This document shows, piece by piece, positions 48,475 to 59,335 of a stretch of DNA of 64,000 bases. Position 1 is the first letter of the stretch. Each line of letters begins with the position of its first letter. Made by a program: the position numbers and the translations under genes. The stretch lies in contig OZ038466.1 in assembly GCA_964036295.1 (NCBI GenBank), positions 24,418,597-24,482,596 on the forward strand, in the 5' to 3' direction. Source of the stretch: Plumapathes pennacea (taxonomy: Eukaryota > Cnidaria > Anthozoa > Antipatharia > Myriopathidae). The notes beneath the pieces were generated by a model that did not search any database, was not told where the DNA came from, and saw nothing but the letters and a program-made list of their open reading frames with translations.

Positions 48475-51165
48475 AGTGGGAAGATACATGAAATATTTGC
48501 AAAACTTTGACTTTTTTACTTCAAAGGTCATGATGCAGATTGATTCTACAACTTTGAACAAGAAGGGAAAATGTTATTTGAGCCATTGATATCACGGAAA
48601 CAGGTATCTGAATCAACGTTCGGATATTTAGTTTTAACCCAGCGTTTTCACTGTGACGTGTTTCGATGTTCAAATATGATTTAAATATTACAGTTTTAAC
48701 AAGTTTTTCCGCGTGAAAACGCGACAGATGCTGGGATTCAAGTTTGGTGTGGCAAGTGTCCGCACGCACCATATGAATTGTTGAATAAGCAATCTCTGGA
48801 CTAGAGCGAGACTCCCAAGAGTGATCAACTTCAATTTTCTCTTTCAATTTCTCACCCGAAAAAATATTATACAGGATGGGGAACTTGGCTTTTGATTTTT
48901 CTCAAATGAACCGGATTAAACTATAAGTTATAATTACAACACTCATACATTTGCTTCAAAAGGATGAGAGAATCTACATTTTGAGTTTGGGAGTAATTGC
49001 GTGACATATCTCATTTTCATGCATAATTGTTTTGACAGTTTGACTTCGAACATTTGTTCTAATCGCAGGCCACGATTAATCTAGCCTGCGCTTCATTACT
49101 TACCTGTTTTTCGTCTTCTAAATTGCGTTTCTTCTACCAAGCTTTCTAAATTACTAGTCGGCCCGTTTCATTCTGAGCTATTATCACCGCGGCTTTGATG
49201 AATTCACGGTTGTTTGATGAGCTTATGTTAAAGCTGAAAAACCCAGCCGGGAGCCACTTCAGCTTGTCGAAATGGTATCGTTTGATTATGTTTGCTTTCC
49301 TTCGCTTAGTTTTAACCAGCTGGACGAAGAAAAATGCGAAAGTGAATATAATGAACAAAAACCGCAAGAGCGCAAGTATACGTCAACAAAAATCTCACGT
49401 TACATACTTTGAAACTCAGCCAAGAAAAAAAAGGCTTCCACGCCGCTTGCACGTGAACATTATCCAATCAAAATATAGTATTTTTGCTTACACGTCAATC
49501 AAACTTCAAAATCCTAGAGGGGAGACTTCTTTGACCAATTGTCATGATACCTACGCTGTGGTTTTCGGGTGAAAACAATTATATGCTGGGCCCTTAGGCC
49601 CAGAATAAAAACATGCATGATTACCCATCATGAATCGAAATTCGTGAAGGGGTCTATTTGTCACGCTATAAAAGCATCTTTTTGCCAACAATTGTAGCTA
49701 TTGATTTCTCAGAGACATTAGCTTAAATTGACATGTTGTGGGAAGTATCATACAGTGCCAGGCATATCATTATTCAAAGCATATTTTTAACTAAAACCGT
49801 CTTAAAGGTTAATATTCTGAGATACTAGGCTTCCCTTGAAAATTATGCAGAATATCAGTTTCCGTCGGTTACGCAAAGTCCCATCAAGGTTGAATTTCCC
49901 GAGGAATATGTCACTCAAATAGAGTGCGAATCAATAAATAAAGTAAATACTGAATTTCCTGTTTGCAAATTAGCCCAAAGTTATTGAATTAAATTCGTGA
50001 AAAGCTCTGAGACGCGGACGCACAATTACGGCGGATCCGCGAGAAATCTTGGTGAGCCCTACAGCCGGCATAGGTTAAGAGTTTAAAGAATACGAAGAAA
50101 AGATAATTGCCAAGGAAACCTCTCAGGTAAGTGTTTTGCTCAGGGCTTCGTCAGCAAACCAGATTTACAACGGGTGTTGCAAGGTGAAACTTATCAATGA
50201 CTATAATTACGGAACGTCGATTATCTCGACTGTGAAAGACACAAAAAATGTTCGAATAACCAAGAAATTAATTTAAAGAAAAATTGTTGTGAAAACAGCT
50301 GAGGCAGCTAGGTTAAAGCAACGGGTATTTCAGTCGAAAACGAAAACAAAGCAGAGGCTTAAGAATCCATTGTTATTTCCTCTTCTTTCCCAAGGATATT
50401 AATAACATGCATTCATATTATCCGAAATTTCATTAGTTGAGTAAAAGTTTGGCTTAGTTATAACACCATTCTGGTGACCACAAATTCGTAAATTTCTAAA
50501 CCGCTGTTGCACTTATCTTAATCAAATCTAGTAATGATAAGTGTCGATGGAAAAATTTTAAATCACATGAGATTTGGAAATTTGATAAAACGTTTGCTAA
50601 GTGCTTCCAGTGACATGGTAAAGTGTGTGATAAACTTAATCCAAACTATATAGTTCTTGCCATTGATCTCAGGGGCTAGCAATGCAAAATCCATGATTCA
50701 CGTTATGTAAATGCCTTTGCTTCAGAAAGTACAATTAGCATCTAAATAAATGCCAAAAAAAAAATGAAATTTAGCCTAAACGTTAATTCTTGGCCGCGGG
50801 AGCAAATAACCATAGTCAGTTGTTACGCATTGTGAAAGTTTTGAGATAGAAAATGCACGATAACTTCGTGATCCAAACTTAGAGTGGCAGCTAAAGAGTG
50901 GGTCGTTTCAAAATGCTATAATAGTTTCTGTTTTGTGTAAACAGCGAAAACTGGAGGTGAAAATGCACTATAAGTAGTGCAAATGCAGCCTAAGTAAGGT
51001 TCTTTATTCCACAATCATCAACAAGCCGTTCTTCTTTCTGTTAGAACATCATTACACGTTCATCAGTTTAGTTTTCATGATGAAAGTCATCGTTATAAAA
51101 CTATATAACGCCCCTATCCATTAAAAGCGACAGTTTAAGAGCTCCGTTAATGCAACTCCCGTCAG
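48475..51165. other. Intergenic between GPCR 3 and GPCR 4
   Basis: No gene is supported. An open frame of 125 codons at 49,195-49,572 (plus) lacks recognisable domains and is probably chance. A short hairpin, tgggcccttaggccca, lies at about 49,587-49,602. A strong donor-like site, CTCAG|GTAAGT, at 50,127 may end another non-coding exon of GPCR 4. Confidence 0.45.
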
Positions 51166-51708
51166 GTAAATGTTATTGTCAATTTCAGTTTACTTTGGAT
51201 TGAAAAATATATTGCTTAAACGGCCATCTGTCGGAACTGAAACACATATCTCAGTTTCTATTTACCCTTCCACTTCTAAGACTTCTAAGCGCCTAATATA
51301 TACTCCATTTAGCCTTCTTCTATATTTTTTTAGTATTCCAGTTGTTTTTAATCTCCTGAACTTTTACAGTTGAAAAATTACTGTTAGCTAAATTCATGTC
51401 TTTTGCCGCGCTCTTTGTCCCCGACCATGGACGTTGGGGAAGAGCGTAAATCTTGCGGGTGATACGGACGGAATTTTTTTAAACTTTGTAGTCTCAAAAA
51501 ATTACAGCAAAATTGTAGAATCGAGATCGTAACCGGTTAAATTCGACCAGAACAACAGCCTGTCAAATCATGGAGCCATGTAAAACACTGAAATCGACGC
51601 CGGGTGGGTCGTGTGTGGGTTGACTTTCTATATCATTGGTCATTGGTCAACTTTATATGATATGTAATTTGAACAGAGTTTCTGTTCATCACAGTCGCGT
51701 CATTGCAG
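51166..51708 (+). other. Candidate 5' leader intron of GPCR 4
   Basis: The acceptor gcgtcattgcag ends at 51,708, 14 bases before the chosen ATG (51,723). A donor, GTCAG|GTAAAT, lies at 51,166; the better donor at 50,127 is an alternative. An in-frame ATG at 51,636 would fall inside the intron. Confidence 0.4.
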
Positions 51709-51722
51709 TTGTTTTGGTCATC

Positions 51723-53307
51723 ATGTCGCTGCCGAGAACCCAACCAACTTTGGGTGAGATGTTGAACGCTACGACTGCAGCGCCCACGGACATTTTTCGA
51801 GAAACAAGCGAACAACACACTGGCTTAAGAGTGGCCTTTGGGACCATCGCAGTGCTTTCTATTTTTGGAAACGGTCTTCTTGTGCTGATCTTCGCATGCA
51901 ACCGATCTCTCCTCAAGACGCCGTACAATGTTCTGCTTCTTAGTTTGGCTCTCACAGACTTGAGTACCGGTAAGACTACTTCACCTCTTTCCAAAGCAAG
52001 TCAAGCGAGAAAATCCAGGCGATGCGCATTTAAGATAAATTTATAACTCATTTTTAAACACGAAATGTTTCCATGAATCAAGTATGATTGATTGTATTCT
52101 GGAGCATAAAGAAGGCAACTATGACAAAGATTACACGGCGACACCGACAACAATTTATGACTGTTCTAAATAAATGCGTACACACGCCGTGTACAAGCTA
52201 GCTTGCAGAAATGTTGAAAGTGAACACAAATACCTGTATCAGTAAATCCTCCGGGGCTGGTTCCCGCCGGCATTCTAGAAACTAGTAGCACCCGCGAAGA
52301 AAACTGACCGCGCTCCAAACAAGGTAAAAATTGTATACTAATTTGATGCGCGCGAATAAATCTTCAAGAAGAAGGAGCACGAAAACAGCAGGAATGCGCA
52401 CGGGTTTGAAACTATGCACTGACCGAGAGTAACACAACACAAATTAATCCATGTTCTCTGGCTCTTCTCCTTCCTTACTCTCTCGAGCGTTTCAGATTTT
52501 TTTAATAAATAAAAACTTTCTTAACTTTCAGGTATATCGCTGGTTCTTACACCATCGTACATTATTGGAACGGACAACTTTCCTGTCCCAGGCGGCTTTG
52601 CAGGTGAATTGTTCTGTCGTATCGTGGGCTCATATTACTTGGTGTTCACGCTGGGTATTGTATCCGTGTACACGATCACGTCCCTGGCACTAGAAAGGTG
52701 GTTTGCAGTTGCAAGGCCGGCACGGTACAAGAATACGTTTAAGAAGGAGAGGATGTATGGCATTGTGCTGTTTGTTTGGTTGGTATCCTTCTCCTTCAAT
52801 GCTCCACAGCTCTTTGAGATGAAACTTGGTCCAGGAAACCAGTGTGTGTGGATTTCCCTGACGCAAGGAAAAACACGAAAGATCATCGCTTTCCTGGAAT
52901 TTCTTGGAAAGTTTTTTGTTCCGCTCCTCGTGACGACGCTGTCCTTCGTCAGTTTGTGCGTCCGCGTCAAGAAATCTCCCGCGCTTTTTCAATCCAATCA
53001 GGGACGAGCCGGCATTCGACTTCTGCGCATGTGCACGGTTACGGCCTTGATCCTGGGAGTTTGCTGGTTCCCAAACCAGTTGTATTACCTGCTTTTCAAG
53101 TTTGACATCACGCAAATGGACACTCCGCTGCACCACTTTACCGTGATTTTGTGCATGGGGAACTCGTGTGTGAATCCTGTCATCTACTGCACCACAAACA
53201 AAACGTACAAAAGGCTATTCGTTCGCCTGTTGTGCCGCTGGAAATTCGCCAACGAAGTTGTGTCGATCAACTATGAGAGTTCCATGGGACAGATGCGGTA
53301 CAACTAA
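51723..53307 (+). CDS. Rhodopsin-family GPCR 4, peptide-receptor-like, two exons
   Basis: The exons are 51,723-51,969 and 52,532-53,307, for 340 residues. The donor ACCG|GTAAGA and acceptor AACTTTCAG|GTATATCG join in phase 1 after TM2 (LALTDLSTG), giving TGISLVLTPSYI. The start at 51,723 (MSLPRTQPTL) follows a splice acceptor by 14 bases. TM1 has GNGLL near residue 50. The TM3 Cys is at about residue 111 (ELFCR), and the TM3 end reads ERW at 137-139. TM6 has CWFPNQ, and TM7 NSCVNPVIYC with a basic helix 8 (KTYKRLF). A glycosylation site (NAT) lies near residue 15. It is most similar to GPCR 3 and GPCR 5 (for example LFEMK in loop 2, ALFQSN/ALFRTN in loop 3), so these arose by local duplication. 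It should signal at the plasma membrane; the ligand is unknown. Confidence 0.93.
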
Positions 53308-53755
53308 GAGTTGAATACGGCCGAGAATGATACTGGTTTATCAAGATTACTACGGTAACTGTTAACTGGCTTGAACTGAAAAACACCGTACGTTGTGTAA
53401 ACTAAGGTTGTTCGATGTTATTATGCGCGTTTGAGTTTTAAGCGGTACATATGTGTGCCGGGGCGTTTGATGCAACGCGAGAACCTTACAAAAAAAAAGC
53501 TAGAGTTAGTTTATTGTTGGGGACTCAAACAAAACAATTACATTATTTACATTGTACATAGGGACTTTTAAAAATATCAACCTCCCTTCCACCACCACCG
53601 TCACCCTCTCCTAAAACCATTAAATATACGACTGTGCATGTGAGGTACCATACCATTAAATACGATGTTTTCTAAAGACTTCTGCATTTCAAAAATATTT
53701 ACGCCTAGGTATAAGTAGCCCAGAATAATTCAGTCAACAAAGTCGTTATTTCTGG
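53308..53755. other. 3' flank of GPCR 4
   Basis: No gene is seen. It should hold the 3' untranslated region of GPCR 4. An ATTAAA variant signal occurs near 53,619; no AATAAA lies close to the stop. Confidence 0.45.
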
Positions 53756-53761
53756 TTTATT
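53756..53761 (-). terminator. Poly(A) signal of the minus-strand secreted-protein gene
   Basis: AATAAA on the minus strand (tttatt on plus), 44 bases after the stop codon at 53,805-53,807. Confidence 0.65.
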
Positions 53762-53804
53762 GGCAGCTCATATCAACATTATAGACAAGTGCTGCTCTGC
53801 TTCC

Positions 53805-54224
53805 TTACTGGAAGTCGTCACTGGTCAACATCGGGAGATCCTCTTCGTTCCCCTTCGCTGTATCTGCCTCGCTGTCGTCTTCGGACAAAGTTTCAACCAT
53901 TTTCATAATTTCCTCTTCATCTTCAGTTTCTCGAGTTACCCGAGAAGTTTCTGTCATAAGGCAATAAAGTAGCTAGAATAAGTTGTGATTAAATTGTTTC
54001 CTGATACAAATAAATATTTACGACCTATAAAATGTCCAGTACGTAACACTGTTCGAACAAACGGCGATTAGAACTTAATGTCATCCAGTTCTTGAATGAA
54101 CTGTCTACTGAGTACTCGATGTGTTGTGACCTTATTTTAGCAATATTTTTAGTTACCGTCCAGTTGAAGCTCATCCTCCAAGAGCTCCTCCTCTAGTACG
54201 GCTTTTGTTAATTCTGCAGAATGT

Positions 54225-54296
<72 letters not shown>

Positions 54297-55234
54297 GAAA
54301 ACCAATTAGAAAGTTGAAAGGGAAGGTCTAAATGTTCTGAAAATAATTAGTCTTATTTGTCATAGGAGTAAAACAAGTTATATTGCTCAAATGCTAGTAA
54401 TCAACATTAAAAAATATACGGTGAGTTAGTTCTCCCTGACATTATAAAAGCTGAAAAGAGGTATTTGATTGACAGCCTGTGCTCGTTTCTGACACGCTGA
54501 ATAATTCAAAGCTTTTACAAGCACTTTCATTACCCTAATTACTCAAATAAAAATCTACACAGCTGAGAGTTCTAATGGAAATTGCATTCAATTGAGTAAC
54601 CTTTAAATGCAATTAATTTAAGATCCCGAATAACTAAGAGAATCAAAGCCATAATTTATCGAAAATGAAACTTAACTGGAACTGTTAAGATCATTATTGT
54701 AAAATAGATGACTTTGGCTAACAGTCCTATTAGTTGATTGCCTTGGGACAAAATTGTCTGGAGCAAGCTCCGATATAGCGTTTAATAAACAACTAGTTGG
54801 CACGTGAAAACCTTGGCTCATTATGATAGAAATGAACCCTTTTCAAATTCAGCCTCTAAATCTCGAGGAATACCTCAGTCGGTGGGTACAACACTGCTCA
54901 TTCAAGACTGTGAAACGCGTTTCTGATTTTTTCGTAGATGTTGTACAGTAGTGTACTAGCCCTCCGTTTCATAAAGTAACAATTTTTACAGCAACCACTT
55001 GCTGCTTTACAAATGCTTGATAATGAAGGATTATTCATTGCTGATAAATTATTACAGAAAATGCGCAAAAATATTGAACATCGAACAACGACAAGTTTCC
55101 TAGTATACTAAAACAGTAAGCTTATCATTGACTAGTTATATAGGAATTGGTGTTTTCAAACCTTCTTCGTCCTCCGCGGCCACTAAATACGTCACAGTCA
55201 ACAGCGAAAGGAGCACAACGACAACGAACTTCAT
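53805..55234 (-). CDS. Small secreted acidic protein A, three exons (91 residues)
   Basis: I assembled this gene from three short exons: 55,162-55,234, 54,157-54,213 and 53,805-53,950. Both introns are phase 1. The junctions are GAAGAAG|GTTTGA (a weak donor) to TTCTGCAG|AATTAA, and CTGGACG|GTAACT to TTATGACAG|AAACTT; the total is 276 bases. Exon 1 encodes a signal peptide of about 20 residues (MKFVVVVLLSLLTV, then TYLVAA). The rest is strongly acidic: LEEELLEDELQLD in exon 2, then TEDEEE and LSEDDSEAD. The C-terminus is DLPMLTSDDFQ. It has no cysteines, so it is no disulfide-rich toxin. It matches the neighbour at 56,704 in exon number, intron phase, signal-plus-acidic plan and C-terminal pattern (DLPMLTSDD versus GDIMLTPED). 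The function is unknown; a regulatory propeptide-like or matrix role is a guess. A TATA box and a poly(A) signal fit this gene model. Confidence 0.75.
54226..54294. repeat. (CA)n microsatellite, about 34 repeats
   Basis: An unbroken CA run of about 69 bases. On the minus strand it is a TG run ending about 12 bases before the acceptor of exon 2 of secreted protein A, where the pyrimidine tract would normally be. Confidence 0.97.
54300..55160. other. Intron 1 of secreted protein A
   Basis: AT-rich intron sequence with no further features that I can support. Confidence 0.5.
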
Positions 55235-55320
55235 CTTTGTTTCAGGTCAACGCAATGAAATCGGAACACTAAGGCTTCACTGAGGTTGCAACAACTATTT
55301 GGTTACACCTTAGAGCAGGG

Positions 55321-55330
55321 TATTTATAAC
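55321..55330 (-). promoter_or_regulatory. Likely TATA box of secreted protein A
   Basis: On the minus strand the sequence reads gttataaata, a good TATA match, 87-96 bases upstream of the ATG at 55,234. A start of transcription about 30 bases further on would leave a leader of roughly 55-60 bases. Confidence 0.55.
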
Positions 55331-55334
55331 AGAA

Positions 55335-56703
55335 TACGGGGGTCAAAAAGAAAATGCCGATGAATCGTATTCCAAATAAAACTCGCTCTGGGCATTAGTG
55401 CTACAGGTTTCTATTGGATGTGAGTTGCCGCCACTTACACCAAACCAAAAAGCACTTTATAAAAGTTAATTAAAAATTGAATTACTGACATAAACAGTAC
55501 AAACATTTTTGCAGACTGGCAAACGTCCACCACTGTTCTTTGTTCACCAGCAGACGTACGCCCGCCCCTCACTTTTTCCCGCTCATTTAGTCATTTTCGG
55601 CGTTTACACAGCCGCCACTTTTACTGGGCATGCGCACGATGTGCTTGAATATGACTCAGCATTTTTACGTTTCACATTTGGCATTCACTGATACTAACAC
55701 TATTCCTTCGCTAGGTGGGCAATTTTGCCAGCTATGGTGCTGGTTTCGAGGCAGTTAGTTACCTTAATCATTAATAATATAATTGCCCCTTTTTTCGTTT
55801 CTATTCCGTTTTTTACCTGCTTTCTATTTTCCAGAATCTGAAATTACATGAATACTGCAAATATTGTAATTGTTCATGAGCCAGGGGCGTGATTAGTTCA
55901 CACGTCGACAGACAACACGGATTTTTTCATTTCAAATGCCACGAGTCCAACCTGTAAAAGGTCGAAAACCTAAAAAATCAAACAAACCTAAAGGGGTGAC
56001 CACTCATACGAAAGCTCTCAGTGAATACGTTCTATAGCAGTGTTCACTTCCACCTCATCAGTTCCAACTCCTAACTGACTGTCAAATGAAACCTGAAGGT
56101 GTGACCACTCAAATAAAAGCTCTCTGTTCACACTTGTCGTTGAGAGAAGTTCGTGTTTTTGAAGTTGAAGTTTGAATAGTACCATAATACAAGTTGTCAG
56201 TGCTCAATTTGACAAAAAAGGCGTATTTTTCCAAAAGGCGTGCCAAAAAATACATGTTGTTTAATTTCAAAGTGATTTGAAATTTGCAGAATCGACTGCA
56301 AATTAAAGAAGATTAGAAAATTATGAAAGATCGAATGAAGAAAGAAATGTGGATTGTCTTGTTCATTTTCACTGCTTGTATACATACATTTACACTTATG
56401 CCAATCAAGAAACAATCTAACTCGACTCTTCATGTAAACAAAATCAAGCTTGTTTTATTAATATTTTGCACGCTTGTTTCACAGATGCAACCAAAACAGG
56501 TATTAAAAACTTCTTTCTCTTTAGTTGACAGGTAAAATATTAAATGTGTAAAGTGCATCACAACATGGAAACGGACCACGGTGATCTATTGGTCAAGGTT
56601 TTTCCTTTGTTTAATTAGGCAAAACAACTGTTCAAACAGGCCCCTTTCTTTTACCCGCCTATATGCAGATATATCTATATTACCCGCGACTGAAAAGAAA
56701 AAG
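55335..56703. other. Shared upstream region of the head-to-head secreted-protein genes
   Basis: The two start codons lie 1,470 bp apart and point away from each other, so the control regions of both genes must lie here or overlap here. It holds two units of the dispersed ~105-bp minisatellite (about 55,985-56,150). Other open frames here look accidental. Confidence 0.5.
55985..56150 (+). repeat. Dispersed ~105-bp minisatellite, two units
   Basis: The segment cctaaaggggtgaccactca followed by gaaagctctcagtgaa (55,987) recurs as cctgaaggtgtgaccactca and aaagctctctgttca (56,092), 105 bp apart. A further partial unit lies at about 57,378 (cctaaaggtgtgacgactca), and others at 36.7-37.0 and 41.9 kb. 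Confidence 0.75.
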
Positions 56704-57584
56704 ATGAAATTTCTCCTAATCTTTGCTTTGCTTGTTAGTGCGTTTGTTTGTTGCACTAGCGAGGAATTTGAAGCGAAAGGTAAGACAGAAGTTGTCTTGA
56801 TAAGTTCCTGGGGATTTTTCCGGGTTAGAGTATAATCTTGTCGTATTTTTCTATTAGCAGAGGAAGAGCCGGCGAAGAACATTGAACTAAGAGAAATCGA
56901 GGAGGACGAAGAAGAATTTGAAAACGAACTCGAAGTAAATCAAAGTAAGGGAAAACTATAGTTTGGAGATACACTTCAACGGATTGATGGCCTGACCAAA
57001 AAAATAGTATTTCTTAATATGCAAATTCAAATTCAAATTCAAATTACACAATCGTGACATACGGACAACTGAAATGGATAATGGAATATACCAGAATCGT
57101 TTATACTCAAGAGTACACCAGACTTTTAGTTCAAATGAATTTAGTTTAGCACAAGGGACACAAACAATTCACATTTCTGTTATTATTTTAAAATAGTGTC
57201 ATGTGATTGGCCGCTAAAACTACTTATAAATATGATAGCATCTCATCGGTATAGAGCATACACGGGCGCTAACATTTTTTTTTTTTTTTTTTTTTTTGTC
57301 GATCCAATAGAAATTACGTTCGGCACATGAGTTTATTTGTAGGCCTCCACTCTTCATGAGGTACTTTCCCTCATGAGCCTAAAGGTGTGACGACTCATAA
57401 ATTAAACGTTTCAAATAAATCTTTCTACCGTGATGAAGTCAATCATAATTCCTAATGGCCTTTCTACAATCCCATTTTGTCAGGGAATAATGTTGATGCT
57501 TTCGAGGGAGATATCATGCTGACTCCAGAAGATCTCGCCGAAATGAAGAAATATTGGCAAGAGACCGGTCAACCTATGCCATAG
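56704..57584 (+). CDS. Small secreted acidic protein B with astacin-type propeptide motif, three exons (86 residues)
   Basis: The exons are 56,704-56,779, 56,861-56,944 and 57,484-57,584, for 261 bases. The donors GCGAAAG|GTAAGA and CAAA|GTAAGG, and the acceptors ATTAGCAG|AGGAAG and TTTGTCAG|GGAATA, keep phase 1 throughout. Exon 1 is a signal peptide (MKFLLIFALLVSAFVCCTS). Exon 2 is a Glu-rich helix-prone stretch (REIEEDEEEFENELE). Exon 3 reads VDAFEGDIMLTPEDLAEMKK, then YWQETGQPMP and a stop. FEGDI followed by LTPE matches the FxGDI motif of astacin metalloprotease prosegments, where the Asp caps the catalytic zinc (family knowledge). No protease domain follows; the stop is succeeded after 36 bases by AATAAA. 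It may act as a free propeptide-like inhibitor or be a relic that kept its reading frame. A NAGNAG acceptor at exon 2 may add one Ala. Confidence 0.78.
57275..57297. repeat. Poly(T) run in intron 2 of secreted protein B
   Basis: Twenty-three consecutive T. It could be a poly(A) tail of an inserted element read on the other strand, but no element body is seen beside it. Confidence 0.9.
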
Positions 57585-57619
57585 TGTAGAGGAACCGCGA
57601 ATCAATCTCTTCAGGCTCC

Positions 57620-57625
57620 AATAAA
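57620..57625 (+). terminator. Poly(A) signal of secreted protein B
   Basis: AATAAA (ctccaataaaacac) 36 bases after the stop codon. A second one (tataataaagtt) lies near 57,720. Confidence 0.65.
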
Positions 57626-57849
57626 ACACAGTTTAACAACGAGGAGGGTTTACCTTCGCGTTGGCGAACTTACGCAGCCGGCACGTTTTTCTTTGATTTA
57701 GTTTGTGTATTTGTTCGTTGTATAATAAAGTTATATTTCGCACTGTAAATCCGCCTTTAAATTTCACTGTTATTTCCATTTAACAAACCATGTACAGTTT
57801 GCAAGAAATGCCGGGTATTCCTGGTGTTATACTAACGGCACTCACCTAT

Positions 57850-58289
57850 GCAAGTAGCCAGGACACATCAACTTCAAAGAATGTCTCCGGGGTCTCCGGT
57901 ACACCTTATTGCAATCGTAGCAGACCCAAGATTTAAGCTCGAATCGAACATTGGCTTTTGGTTAAGGTAGTCTTGTACTTGGTTGGACAAACTCCTGCAA
58001 ACCATCTATCCATAGCCATACAGGTAACGGTATTATAGACGGAGACGATTCCCAGCGTGAACACCAAGTATGTTGAAAATAAAGCGCGGCAATAGAGTTC
58101 ACCGAGTGCTCCAGTGGGGACTGAGATCGAGCCTACACTAATGACGTAAATTGCTGTAATCAGTACTCCTGTATAGGGTAAAAAAATCATGTGATACGTG
58201 TTGCTAGGACAGCACAAAGAAATAAAACAGGCCTGTACAATGCTATCAACAGGTTTCTCTTACCTGTTATCATGTCCGTAACAGCCAAA
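57850..58289 (-). pseudogene. Broken GPCR copy: exon 1 tail, intron, exon 2 with TM4-TM7 deletion
   Basis: On the minus strand the tail of exon 1 (LAVTDMITG, 58,264-58,289) is followed by a 95-bp intron (58,169-58,263; GTAAGA...TATACAG) and exon 2 from 58,168. Exon 2 runs from GVLITAIYVI through the TM3 Cys (GELYCRALF) to MDRWF and PTKYKTT, close to GPCR 5. At about 57,957 it jumps straight to the TM7 region (atgttcgattcgagctt, cttgggtctgctac). About 140 codons that GPCR 5 has here are missing, with a frame change, and recognisable similarity ends near 57,850. Upstream of 58,289 the rest of exon 1 is absent; a fuller but frameshifted copy lies at 60,044-60,170. It cannot make a working receptor. 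Confidence 0.85.
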
Positions 58290-58389
58290 TCAGGGGATAC
58301 TGGGTATGTAATATTTTCCTTTTGGTCTGGGAGAGGAACATGTAATTATGTTTTATCAAGCAAGAGTATTAGTGGAACGTATAAATACG

Positions 58390-59335
58390 TAAGTTTTTCC
58401 TCTCCTATTTGGGCAGCACGCCTGCAGCAAAAAATCTCGTGATGTTCGGGGAGCAAAAACGAACTGTGCACCTATAAATTTTTAATTCTAACAGCGAAAT
58501 TAATCCTAAATAAGTATGGTTTTCCCTCCTGTTTTGGGCGGCACGCCTGGAGCAGAAACGAATTATTGGGTGACACGCCTGAGATTCTGTGGGTAAAAAC
58601 ATACTCCGCGCCTATAATTTCTCAATTCTAACAGCAAACCTAAGTTATGGTTTTCCCTTCTGTTTTGGGCGGCACGCCTGGAACAGAAACGAATTATTGG
58701 GTGACACGCCTGAGATTCTGTGGGTAAAAACATACTCCGCGCCTATAATTTCTCGATTTTAACAGTAAACTTAAGTTATGGTTTTCCCTTTTGTTTTGGG
58801 CGGCACGCCTGGAGCAGAAACGAATTATTGGGTGACACGCCTGAGATTCTGTGGGTAAAAACATACTCCGCGCCTATAATTTCTCGATTTTAACAGCAAA
58901 CTAAGTTATGGTTTTCCCTCCTGTTTTGGGCGGCACGCCTGGAGCAGAAACGAATTATTGGGTGACACGCCTGAGATTCTGTGGGTAAAAACATACTCCG
59001 CGCCTATAATTTCTCGATTTTAACAGCAAACTAAGTTATGGTTTTTCCCTCCTGTTTTGGGCGGCACGCCCGGAGCAGAAACGAATTATTGGGTGACACG
59101 CCTGAAATTCTGTGGTTAAAAACATACTCCGCGCCTATAATTTCTCGATTCTAACAGTAAACCTAAGTTATGGTTTCCCCTTCTGTTTTGGGTGGCACGC
59201 CTGGAGCAGAAACAAATTATTGGGTGACACGCCTGAAATTCTGTGGGTATAAACATTCTCTGCGCGACTAATTTTCATTGCTAACAAAAAAAAAAGAGGT
59301 TTCCCCTTGGGTGACATGTCTGAAGCAGAAAATAA
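58390..59335. repeat. 131-bp tandem array, seven copies plus a degraded eighth
   Basis: The segment gcacgcctgg(a)gcagaaac recurs at 58,416 (diverged), 58,541, 58,672, 58,803, 58,933, 59,064 and 59,195, a spacing of 130-131 bp except for the first. Each unit has an inner echo: ggcacgcctg with gcagaaacgaattattgg, then gtgacacgcctgagattctg. A worn copy follows near 59,299. It lies between two pieces of the GPCR pseudogene. Confidence 0.95.

Noticed and set aside
49195..49572. 125-codon plus-strand open frame
   Set aside because: Basic, no hydrophobic or domain pattern, no splice partner, no related copy in the cluster.
53805..57584. Secreted genes A and B as venom toxins or small cysteine-rich proteins
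   Set aside because: The mature parts have no cysteines and are acidic; the only motif is propeptide-like.
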